Assembly (NCBI GenBank): GCA_005772955.1
Contig: SXID01000139.1
Coordinates: 1 to 36,581 of the forward strand
Source of the DNA: Planctomycetia bacterium
GTDB lineage: Bacteria > Planctomycetota > Planctomycetia > Gemmatales > Gemmataceae
Length of the DNA: 36,581 bases
Reading direction: 5' to 3'
Under the pieces are notes generated by a model, which saw nothing but the letters and a program-made list of their open reading frames with translations, had not been told where the DNA came from and searched no databases. Shown one piece after another: positions 1 to 6,425 of the stretch (within the stretch, counting starts at the first letter, position 1; each line of letters starts with the position of its first letter). A program made the translations under genes and the position numbers.

Positions 1-68
1 CCCTTGAGTGCCGCCAATGCGACCTGAGCCTTGAAGGCCGGCGTGTGCGTTCGGTTTGCTTTGCCCAT
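1..68 (-). CDS. IS3-family transposase OrfA, N-terminus only (runs off the window)
   Basis: The minus strand from an ATG at 68 reads a short Lys/Arg-rich start followed by [14 protein letters not shown], the typical opening of the helix-turn-helix of IS3-family OrfA proteins. Only about 22 codons are inside the window. The terminal inverted repeat of the element lies about 50 bp upstream (116-133), the usual layout for the left end of an IS3 element. Family knowledge: OrfA binds the IS ends, and frameshifting into OrfB makes the active DDE transposase. Whether the rest of the element is intact cannot be seen here. Confidence 0.75.
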   Translation of the reverse strand, partial: MGKANRTHTPAFKAQVALAALK

Positions 69-86
69 CTCTTGAACCCTCGAATG

Positions 87-118
87 GGACCACCCGATAG
101 CACTCTATCCGGTGGTCC
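87..118. repeat. 14-bp inverted repeat in the IS end
   Basis: Arms 87-100 and 105-118 match at 13 of 14 positions around a 4-nt loop (101-104). The hairpin lies between the IS terminal repeat and orfA, so it may be a transposase binding site or may block read-through into orfA. Its function is inferred from position only. Confidence 0.6.
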
Positions 119-133
119 AGTTTTCGGGGTCCA
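116..133. mobile_element. Terminal inverted repeat of the IS3-family element
   Basis: On the minus strand this reads TGGACCCCGAAAACTGGA, a sequence typical of IS3-family termini as I recall them. Efflux-pump coding similarity stops immediately to the right (about 134-146), which places the element boundary here. The right end and the target duplication are outside the window. Confidence 0.6.
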
Positions 134-693
134 CCACAGGGCGTGCCCCCGACCGGGGCGACCTCGGCGACCCCGGCCGCCGCGTTCAACTGCGGGGCGA
201 CGTAGAACTTGTTGAGCGCCCACAGCCGCGCCGGGTCGATGGGGTGGGACTTCGACGGCTCCAGGGTGTACCAGAACACCTGGCCGAGCGCCGTCGCGTC
301 CGGCCCGAGGTACGGGGTGACGCCCTTCGGCAGGAAGCTCGACGCCTCCGCCAGTCGCTCGCTCACCCGCTGGCGGGCGAAGTACAGGTCGGTGCGGTCC
401 TCGAAGATGATCGTGATCATCGAGAAGCCGAACTCGCTCGACGACCGCACCGCCTTCACCCCCGCGAGTCCCTGGAGCCGGCGCGAGAAGGGGTAGGACA
501 CCTGGTCCTCGATCTCGCGCGGGCTGCGGCCCTGCCAGTCGGTGAACACGATCACCTGGTTCTCGCCCAGGTCGGGCACGGCGTCCACCGGCGTGTCGAG
601 CATGGCGTAGACGCCGAACACCGCCAGCGCCGCCGCCACGATCAGCACGACGAAGCGGTTCCGCACCGAGCCTTCGATGACGCGCTCGATCAC
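134..693 (-). pseudogene. Heavy-metal RND efflux pump (CusA/CzcA type), truncated by IS insertion
   Basis: Starting at a GTG at 693, the minus strand encodes a typical CusA/CzcA N-terminus. It begins [13 protein letters not shown], then has the first membrane helix, followed by [19 protein letters not shown] and an [14 protein letters not shown] segment, and it ends near [10 protein letters not shown]. About 185 residues remain out of roughly 1,040 in the family. After that the frame runs without a stop into IS3-element sequence. The GTG overlaps the stop of the adaptor gene by 4 bp (GTGA), so the two were translationally coupled. The family exports divalent or monovalent metal ions across both membranes using proton motive force. 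The fragment lacks the transport core, so efflux by this copy should be lost unless the other part survives beyond the element. Confidence 0.85.
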
Positions 694-2738
694 GGCCGGT
701 CCTCCCGCAGGACGGGGGGCAGCTTCTTGAACGCCTCGATCTTCTTCAGCGTCCCCTTCGGGTCGGTCTTCGCCTCGTCCTCGCAACTGGCGCAGCAGAG
801 GAACACCGCCGCGCCGTCGAGCGCGACCTCGACCGGCTTGCCCATGAGACCGAGCGGCTTCTCCTGCACCGGGCAGAGCCGCTGGGCGGCGGCACGCTTC
901 CGGTCCTCCGGCGCGAGCTTGTCCAGCCCGGCCCGCACCTTCGCCAGTCGCTCCGGGGACAGTGCGGGCGGGGCTGGTGAAGTGGCCGGGGCGGGCGCGG
1001 GCGAGTTCGCGGGCGGGGCGGCCGAGCGCGTCCGCTTCAGTTCATCGACCCGGCCGAACATCCCCGACGGGTCCGCCTCGGCCTCGGACCGGCACGCCTC
1101 GCAGCAGACGAACAGCGGCCGGCCGTCGGGCGTCTTCACCCTCACCGGCACGCCCATGACGCCGAGCCGGTCGCGCTGGACCGGGCACCACGCCTGGGCC
1201 TCGGCCAGCTTCCGGTCGGCCGGCGGGAGCTTAGCCAGGGCCGCCGCCACCTTCGTGTCCTTGTCTTCGGGCGTGGTCGGGCGCATCACCTGCGGCCCGC
1301 CCTTACCGCCGGAACTGCTGCCGATGTAGGTCGAACCGAGGGCCGGGTTGAGCCGCGTCTCGGCGTCGATCAGGAACGAGCCGGCGGTGACCACCCGGTC
1401 GCCCTCGGCCAGGCCCGACAGCACCGGGTAGTGAACGCCACCGTCGGCGGCCTGGAGCTTCGCGCCGAGTTCGACCGCCACGCCGTCGAAGGTGTCGGGC
1501 AGCGTCTGCCGGTACACGAGTTTCCGCGCGCCGGTGTCGATCACGCTCGTCTCCGGCACGGCGAGAACTTTGCCGTCGCGGGCCTGAAGCCGCGCCCCGG
1601 CCGACGTCTTCGCGAGCAGGTCGTGGTCGAGCTTGAGGGTGACGGTGGCGGTCATCCCGGGCCGCAATTCGTGATCCTTGTTGGGCACGTCGAACCGGAC
1701 CGTGAGCGTCCGCGTCTCGGCGTCGACGTGCGGGAAGAGGAAGGACAACCTGCCCTCGAACGGCCGGCCGGGGAACGCCCGCGTCGCGGCGGTCGCCTTC
1801 AGGTCGAAGCCGGGCGTGCCGGTCCTGGGGTCGTGGCCGCCGGCCGGCAGGAACGCGATGTCGTCCTCGTAGAGCTGCGCCTGCACCCACACCGTCGAGA
1901 GGTCGGCCACGTCGAACAGCGCGCCGCCCTCCTCGACGTACTGCCCCTCGCGGACGTACTTCTTCAGGACGTGCCCGTCGATGGGCGAGCGGATCGTCAG
2001 GTGGGTGACCGGCTTGCCGGCCTTCACGATCTCCTCCACCTGCGCGTCGTCGATGCCCCACAGCTTGAGCCGGTCGCGGGCGAGCCTCTCCCCGACCGTG
2101 TTGGCCGACGAACGGGCGTCGAGCAGGTTCTGCACGGTCACCACGAGGTCGGGGCTGTAGAGTTCGGCGAGCGGGTCGCCGGCGTGGACCATCTGCCCGG
2201 TCTGGTTGACGCGGAGCGTGTCGAGCCGCCCCTTCACGCGGGCCGACACCGCCTTGAGCTTCCGCTCGTCGAACTCGACCGTGCCGACGGTCGCGATCTC
2301 GCGCGTGAGGGCGTGGTACTCGACCGGGACGGTCCGCACCCCGGCGAGCGTGATCCGGTAGGGGGTCAGTTGCACCCGCGCGACGGTGCCGGCGGGCAGG
2401 GCCTCGCCGCCCCCGGCCTCGCCCTTCTTCCGCTTGGAGAGCGGCATGAAGCAGATCGGGCACTTGTCCTTCTTCGTGTCCCGAATCACCGTCGGGTGCA
2501 TCGGGCAGAAGTACTCGTGGTCGGGGTCGGCCGCGTCCGCGCTGGCGACGGGCCGCGCCCATTTCTCGTAGCGGGCCACCAGGTCGTCCCACTTCACGAT
2601 GAGGACGCCGATGGCCCCCAGGACGAAGAGGAAGCGCAGTCGGGCCAGCGGCACGAGGACGGCCATGCGGAGGGCGCGGTAGAAGCGGCCGGTGGGGCGC
2701 GCGGTCGGCGCGGCCGCCGTGGGTACGGGTGCGGACAC
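690..2738 (-). CDS. RND efflux periplasmic adaptor (CusB-like) with metal-binding N-terminus and two C-terminal Cys modules
   Basis: 682-residue membrane-fusion protein. A membrane anchor lies at about 27-48. A heavy-metal-binding domain follows at about 75-103, with CPMHP (78-82) and CPICFMPL (93-100). The HlyD/CusB body comes next, with barrel-sandwich, hairpin and beta-barrel (about 120-480; [19 protein letters not shown] is typical). Unusually, the C-terminus carries two copies of one Cys module at about 505-575 and 608-675. Each copy has CPVQ, LG(V/L)MG, PV and a CC-x2-C motif. The GTG start at 2738 is preceded by GGGAGG at good spacing. The protein should link the inner-membrane pump to an outer-membrane channel and hand metal over. 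The pump gene overlaps downstream by 4 bp, and the Cys-rich gene lies 110 bp upstream. The metal is unknown; Cys and Met clusters suggest Cu or Ag but do not prove it. Confidence 0.9.
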   Translation of the reverse strand: MSAPVPTAAAPTARPTGRFYRALRMAVLVPLARLRFLFVLGAIGVLIVKWDDLVARYEKWARPVASADAADPDHEYFCPMHPTVIRDTKKDKCPICFMPLSKRKKGEAGGGEALPAGTVARVQLTPYRITLAGVRTVPVEYHALTREIATVGTVEFDERKLKAVSARVKGRLDTLRVNQTGQMVHAGDPLAELYSPDLVVTVQNLLDARSSANTVGERLARDRLKLWGIDDAQVEEIVKAGKPVTHLTIRSPIDGHVLKKYVREGQYVEEGGALFDVADLSTVWVQAQLYEDDIAFLPAGGHDPRTGTPGFDLKATAATRAFPGRPFEGRLSFLFPHVDAETRTLTVRFDVPNKDHELRPGMTATVTLKLDHDLLAKTSAGARLQARDGKVLAVPETSVIDTGARKLVYRQTLPDTFDGVAVELGAKLQAADGGVHYPVLSGLAEGDRVVTAGSFLIDAETRLNPALGSTYIGSSSGGKGGPQVMRPTTPEDKDTKVAAALAKLPPADRKLAEAQAWCPVQRDRLGVMGVPVRVKTPDGRPLFVCCEACRSEAEADPSGMFGRVDELKRTRSAAPPANSPAPAPATSPAPPALSPERLAKVRAGLDKLAPEDRKRAAAQRLCPVQEKPLGLMGKPVEVALDGAAVFLCCASCEDEAKTDPKGTLKKIEAFKKLPPVLREDRP

Positions 2739-2848
2739 GGACGTTCCTCCCCTGTCGGGGCCGGGTCATGGATCGGTTACGGGCGTGACGGGACGGCGGG
2801 GCGCGGGCACGCGGGTGCCGCACTCACGGGAGACGGGCGCGCGGAGTG

Positions 2849-3382
2849 CTAACAGGTGAAGCGCGAGAGGGAGATGACGAGATCGGTCGGCGGGACCGTC
2901 TGGACCGAGCGGACGGACCGCGACGCGGCCGTGGGCGGGTCCGAGAGCAGGACGACCGGGACCGGGGATCCGGTGGCAGGACCGTCGAGATCAGGCGCGA
3001 CCGGCGCGGTGACGGGGGCTGCGGGGGCCGGGGGTACGGCCGGGGCTTCGCAGTCGCACCGCAGACAGTGGCAGCCCGGCGCGTCGGCCGGTTGTGCGGG
3101 CTTCGCGGGTTGCCCGGTCCGCCCGGTCGTGGGCAGCTTGTCGCAGGTGTTCGCGGTGCCGCAGGTCGATCCCGGCGAGCAGCACGACCGCTTCTTGGCG
3201 TCGGTCTGACAACACGACTTCGCGGCGGGGGTCGGCTTCGCGGCCCACTCGCTCGCGGGGGTTACCGGCGTCCGGGCAGACGTCGTGCAGGCGCAGGCGC
3301 GGGCGGGGGTCACCGTCCCGATCACGGTCGCAACCGCGAGCAGGAGGCAGACGACCGCCCGTAACTTCTGCGCGACAAACAT
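2849..3382 (-). CDS. Secreted Cys-rich protein of the metal-efflux operon
   Basis: About 177 residues from the ATG at 3382; an in-frame start 36 bp further upstream would only add residues in front of the signal peptide. The N-terminus (FVAQKLRAVVCLLLAVATV, then a PARA-type cleavage region) is a signal peptide. The mature part has many Cys in pairs and short spacings (CACTT, KSCCQ, RSCCSPGSTCG, CHCLRCDCE), then a Pro/Ala-rich linker and a tail ending in Phe-Thr-Cys. I do not recognise a named family. The composition and its place as first gene before a CusB/CusA pair suggest a periplasmic metal scavenger or chaperone; this is inference. A 110-bp gap separates it from the adaptor gene. Confidence 0.65.
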   Translation of the reverse strand: MFVAQKLRAVVCLLLAVATVIGTVTPARACACTTSARTPVTPASEWAAKPTPAAKSCCQTDAKKRSCCSPGSTCGTANTCDKLPTTGRTGQPAKPAQPADAPGCHCLRCDCEAPAVPPAPAAPVTAPVAPDLDGPATGSPVPVVLLSDPPTAASRSVRSVQTVPPTDLVISLSRFTC

Positions 3383-3550
3383 GGTGGAATCGTATACCTG
3401 TGGGAATGCCACGGTCAATGCGGTTTATCCCCGGCTGCACCACTCCTTACACGGATCACGTCCGGCGTTGTGCGGAGAACGCGATCCGACCGTACGTTCC
3501 GAGCGTGCGCCTGCGGCTTGACCGGGTAATAGGATGGCAACGCGACGCCC

Positions 3551-4477
3551 TCAGTTCGCTCCCACAGTAGCTCGGTCAGTCCGTCCGATTCGGTTTAGCC
3601 GCGCGACGGCCGCTGCCGCGCCCGGCTTCGCGTCCGCCGACTGGCGGCCGAGCAGGTCGAGCGGCGACGGGGCCGGGCGGAGCAGGTTCCGGACGACGGC
3701 CAGTTGCTTGACGGCGGCCGCGAACTTTGCCTGCGCCCGGTCCGCACGCCGGTGCAAGAACTCGCGGTGGGCGGGGGAGACCTCGGTGGAGAGGGTCTGA
3801 GCACACCGGGCGGAGAAAAATGCTCCCTCGAACCAGGCCAGCGCCGCCTGCCGGGCCAGCAGACGCTCGGCGGCGGGCGCGGTCCCGTCGGCCAGCGAAT
3901 CGGCCACCCGCCTCAGCTCCCGGACCATCGACTCGCGGGCCACCAGGTCGTTGCCGGCGGCCAGGACGATCCACGACCGCTCGGCCTTGAGGGCCAGGTC
4001 GCCGTCCTCCCGCCACACCTTTTCGTTCGCGTCCAAGTACTCCTTCACCCCGGGCAGCGTGGAGGGGTCGCCCCCGACGGCCCGCGTCAGCAGATCGCGG
4101 AGCTTGTCCGACCCGGCTGCCGGTTGATTCGAGTCGGCCTTCGGTGTCGACTTCGCCTTCTCTTTCGCCTCCATGCCCCTCCTCCTTCGCCAGTGTCCCC
4201 TGGCGTGCTGATGAAACCCGGCCGCAGTAAGTGCGGCGCGGGAAACATCCCCAACGAACTTCGTGAACTCCACGGTGTGGGCTTCGGCCACCCGCACCAG
4301 TTCGGCCTCGGCGCGGAACGCCGCCGCCTGCCGGGCTCGCCGCGCCCGCGCCTCGACGTCCAGCGCGGCCGCGAGGGCGGCCTTGGGGCCGCTGCCCCAG
4401 TACTCCTTCCTCACCCGCCCGGCGACCTTCACCGAGCGGTAGTAGAAAAATCCGCCGCACCTCCGCTCCCAGCCCAT
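3551..4477 (-). CDS. Hypothetical protein, conserved-looking N-terminus
   Basis: 308 residues from the ATG at 4477, chosen because GGGAGG lies 8 nt upstream; the frame stays open further upstream but without such a site. The N-terminus (MGWERRCGGFFYYRSVKVAG, continuing RVRKEYWG) resembles a motif I associate with planctomycete hypothetical proteins. The rest is highly charged and probably helical: an Ala/Arg-rich stretch at about 35-65, a low-complexity Lys/Ala linker at about 105-130, then a helical half with an Ala-rich tail. There are no membrane segments and no recognised catalytic motif. It starts 5 bp after the stop of the gene upstream (4483-5274), so the two form an operon. Function unknown. 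Confidence 0.6.
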   Translation of the reverse strand: MGWERRCGGFFYYRSVKVAGRVRKEYWGSGPKAALAAALDVEARARRARQAAAFRAEAELVRVAEAHTVEFTKFVGDVSRAALTAAGFHQHARGHWRRRRGMEAKEKAKSTPKADSNQPAAGSDKLRDLLTRAVGGDPSTLPGVKEYLDANEKVWREDGDLALKAERSWIVLAAGNDLVARESMVRELRRVADSLADGTAPAAERLLARQAALAWFEGAFFSARCAQTLSTEVSPAHREFLHRRADRAQAKFAAAVKQLAVVRNLLRPAPSPLDLLGRQSADAKPGAAAAVARLNRIGRTDRATVGAN

Positions 4478-4482
4478 ATGTG

Positions 4483-5274
4483 CTACCTCCCGATGGGTGC
4501 GCCGCTCGGGCTTTTTGTGGCACCCAGCCTGCCCATCTCCACCAGTCTCGCCTTGAGGCGATCGACCAGGTGCTGGAGGGGAACCACCTTCGTGATCTGC
4601 GACGGCGGCAGGCACTCGACCTCGACCGCCAGTTGCACCACCAGCCGCCGGTACCACCGCTCGAGCGCGTCGGGGTCGAGTTCGTCGGCCCCGAGCGGCG
4701 GGGCCGGGGGCGCGGTGGTGAAGTACTCGATCGCCCGGTCGAGGACGTGCGGCCCGCCCTTGAACGCGAACACCTTCAGCGCCCGCTCGACGTCCACGGG
4801 GCCGACGTCGCGCACCTGCAGCGGCAGGATGACGTTCGTGCGGACGGCCGGGTAGTCGCCGTTCGGGCCGGCGACGTCGAAGAACAGTTTCTCGTACGCC
4901 CTGAGCGTCACCTGGGGGACCCCGGTCGCGGCGGCCACCTCCCTCACACTCTGCTGCGCGACGAACCGCGCCTCCACCACCCAGCGGCGGAACGACTCGG
5001 TCGTGGTGTAGAGCTCGTAGGCCGCCGCCAGCCCAGAGGTGGGCTTCGGCACCCCGGGCACGCCGAGCTGGTGGCGGCGGAGGTCGAACGCCTTCCGCAC
5101 CCAGGCGTCGTCATCGTCGAAGGGCTGCTTGTCGCAGCGGACCAGGGTGCAGGCGTAGTCCCATCGCCAAGCGGGCGGTCGGTTGTGCTTGCGGGCCATC
5201 TGCGGTCCGCAGAACCCGCCGTTCGGGTCCGGTGCCACCAAGGCGGGCGGTGGAGGTCCGATCTTCGTCTTCAT
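4483..5274 (-). CDS. Hypothetical protein with a helix-turn-helix-like segment
   Basis: 263 residues from an ATG at 5274. No signal peptide or membrane helix. The middle (about 105-135) reads SVREVAAATGVPQVTLRAYE, which fits a helix-turn-helix of the kind seen in excisionase-like or resolvase-like DNA binders. The N-terminus is Pro-rich and has a WRWDYACTLVRCD stretch. The C-terminal half is acidic and helical. I do not recognise the family. It is the first gene of a two-gene operon with 3551-4477 and is transcribed divergently from the DUF3102-like gene at 5475. The shared 200-bp region holds a small GC-rich palindrome near 5440 but no promoter I can call with confidence. A role in DNA binding on the accessory element is likely but inferred. 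Confidence 0.6.
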   Translation of the reverse strand: MKTKIGPPPPALVAPDPNGGFCGPQMARKHNRPPAWRWDYACTLVRCDKQPFDDDDAWVRKAFDLRRHQLGVPGVPKPTSGLAAAYELYTTTESFRRWVVEARFVAQQSVREVAAATGVPQVTLRAYEKLFFDVAGPNGDYPAVRTNVILPLQVRDVGPVDVERALKVFAFKGGPHVLDRAIEYFTTAPPAPPLGADELDPDALERWYRRLVVQLAVEVECLPPSQITKVVPLQHLVDRLKARLVEMGRLGATKSPSGAPIGR

Positions 5275-5474
5275 GGTCGCGGAACTCCTTTTCCGTGGAA
5301 CCGGGAGCGATGCATCGCCCCCGGAACTTCGACTGTACTTCTATTCGCGCGCATCATACGCTCAGTGACGCCCCGTTGTCACTGTTGACTACCGGGCTGT
5401 CCCTGGGCCGAGAGCCACGATGGTCTTACTCGCCCGACCGCCCCCTCCGGGGGCACACACTCAAGGAGGAGAAC

Positions 5475-6191
5475 ATGTCCAGCCCCGAACCCGACACCCT
5501 CGAACGCGTCCACGCCGAACTCGAGGACCACTTCCGCAACAAGACCGAGAGCCTGGTCTGGCAGTACCGCCTCGGCCGGCTGCTCGACCGGCTCAAGGCC
5601 GTCACCCCGCACGGGGCCGGCTGGGTGGGGGAGGTCGGCCGCCGGTACGAGCTGACCAAGGAGAAGGCTTACCAGGCGTGGCGGTTCGCCTGCCGGTGCG
5701 ACGAGCACGACGCCCGCCGCTGGGACGGGCGAATCACCCTCGGCAAGATCAGCGCGGCCCTGGTCGTGAAGAACCGGCACCGCTTCGTCGAGCTCATCGA
5801 CCGTGCGGTCCGGCCGAAGAAGGCGTGGACGCAGCGGGAGATCAGCGCCGAGGTCGGCCTGGATGTCGTGAGCAACCCACCACGCGGCGGGCCGGAACCG
5901 TCGCGGCCCCTGACGAAGGGCTTCGCCCGCGACGCCGCCTCGTACCTGCGCCTCCTCAACCGCGTGAGGGACGTCCGCACCACGATCTTCGCGCTCCCGC
6001 TGTCGGGGTTGCTCGCGGCTGTCGAGGCCGGGGCCGCGACCGGCAGCGAACCCCGCGACGTCAAGGTGCGGGACATCGTGACCTCACTGGCCGCGCTCAT
6101 GGACGACCTCGCTCGGGGGCTGGCAACGGACGTCGACCGCCTGCGGGCCGCCCTCGAAGCCGGTCAGCGCCGGCCGCGACGCTCCCGCTAG
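5475..6191 (+). CDS. DUF3102-like protein of the accessory element
   Basis: 238 residues. The start at 5475 is set by a very strong ribosome binding site, AAGGAGGAG, immediately upstream. Residues about 25-70 read QYRLGRLLDRLKAVTPHG, then W-V-G-E-V, then a YELTKEKAYQAWRFA helix pair. This is the same pattern as DUF3102 proteins (a G-x-L-L-x3-K helix, an H-G-x-W turn, then a helix-turn-helix that would bind DNA) and as the protein at 10764-11681. A second HTH-like segment follows (KAWTQREISAEVGL, about 115-128), then an Arg-rich tail. A strong terminator follows at 6253. The family is found on phages and mobile elements, often near ParB-like proteins. The assignment rests on pattern, not on alignment. 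Confidence 0.6.
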   Translation: MSSPEPDTLERVHAELEDHFRNKTESLVWQYRLGRLLDRLKAVTPHGAGWVGEVGRRYELTKEKAYQAWRFACRCDEHDARRWDGRITLGKISAALVVKNRHRFVELIDRAVRPKKAWTQREISAEVGLDVVSNPPRGGPEPSRPLTKGFARDAASYLRLLNRVRDVRTTIFALPLSGLLAAVEAGAATGSEPRDVKVRDIVTSLAALMDDLARGLATDVDRLRAALEAGQRRPRRSR

Positions 6192-6222
6192 CCATCCGGT
6201 CGCGTCCCCGTCGTCTCCGTCG

Positions 6223-6248
6223 CCGGTACACCATCAAGGGTGTACCGG
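6223..6248. repeat. 10-bp perfect inverted repeat
   Basis: Arms CCGGTACACC (6223-6232) and its complement (6239-6248) flank a 6-nt loop. It lies just before the terminator at 6253 and may be an RNA-stabilising stem or a protein site. Confidence 0.5.
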
Positions 6249-6252
6249 TCCC

Positions 6253-6282
6253 CGCCCGGTGCGAAGTCCCACCGGGCGTTTT
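6253..6282 (+). terminator. Rho-independent terminator after the DUF3102-like gene
   Basis: A perfect 9-bp GC stem (CGCCCGGTG, 6253-6261, with 6270-6278) has an 8-nt loop and is followed by TTTT. It sits 61 bp after the stop at 6191 and before the convergent reverse-transcriptase gene. Confidence 0.8.
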
Positions 6283-6425
6283 ATCTCACCCACAAGCACC
6301 CCCGGCCGGCGTCGCGTACAACCGGTCGAAGGCCGAACAGCACTGGCGCCAACTCGGACAGAAGATCCGTGAGCGCCGAACGGGGGCCGGCGGAGCCGCA
6401 CCCATCACCTTCATCATCCCCTCCC

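Noticed and set aside
112-1329. 405-residue plus-strand frame across the efflux genes
   Set aside because: Antisense shadow of the CusB-like and CusA-like genes, which have clear motifs on the minus strand.
1303-2823. 506-residue minus-strand frame overlapping the adaptor gene
   Set aside because: Out-of-frame reading of the same strand with an Arg/Pro-rich composition typical of shadows.
3704-4855. 383-residue plus-strand frame opposite 3551-4657
   Set aside because: The minus-strand genes have a ribosome binding site and operon spacing; the plus frame has neither and begins inside them.
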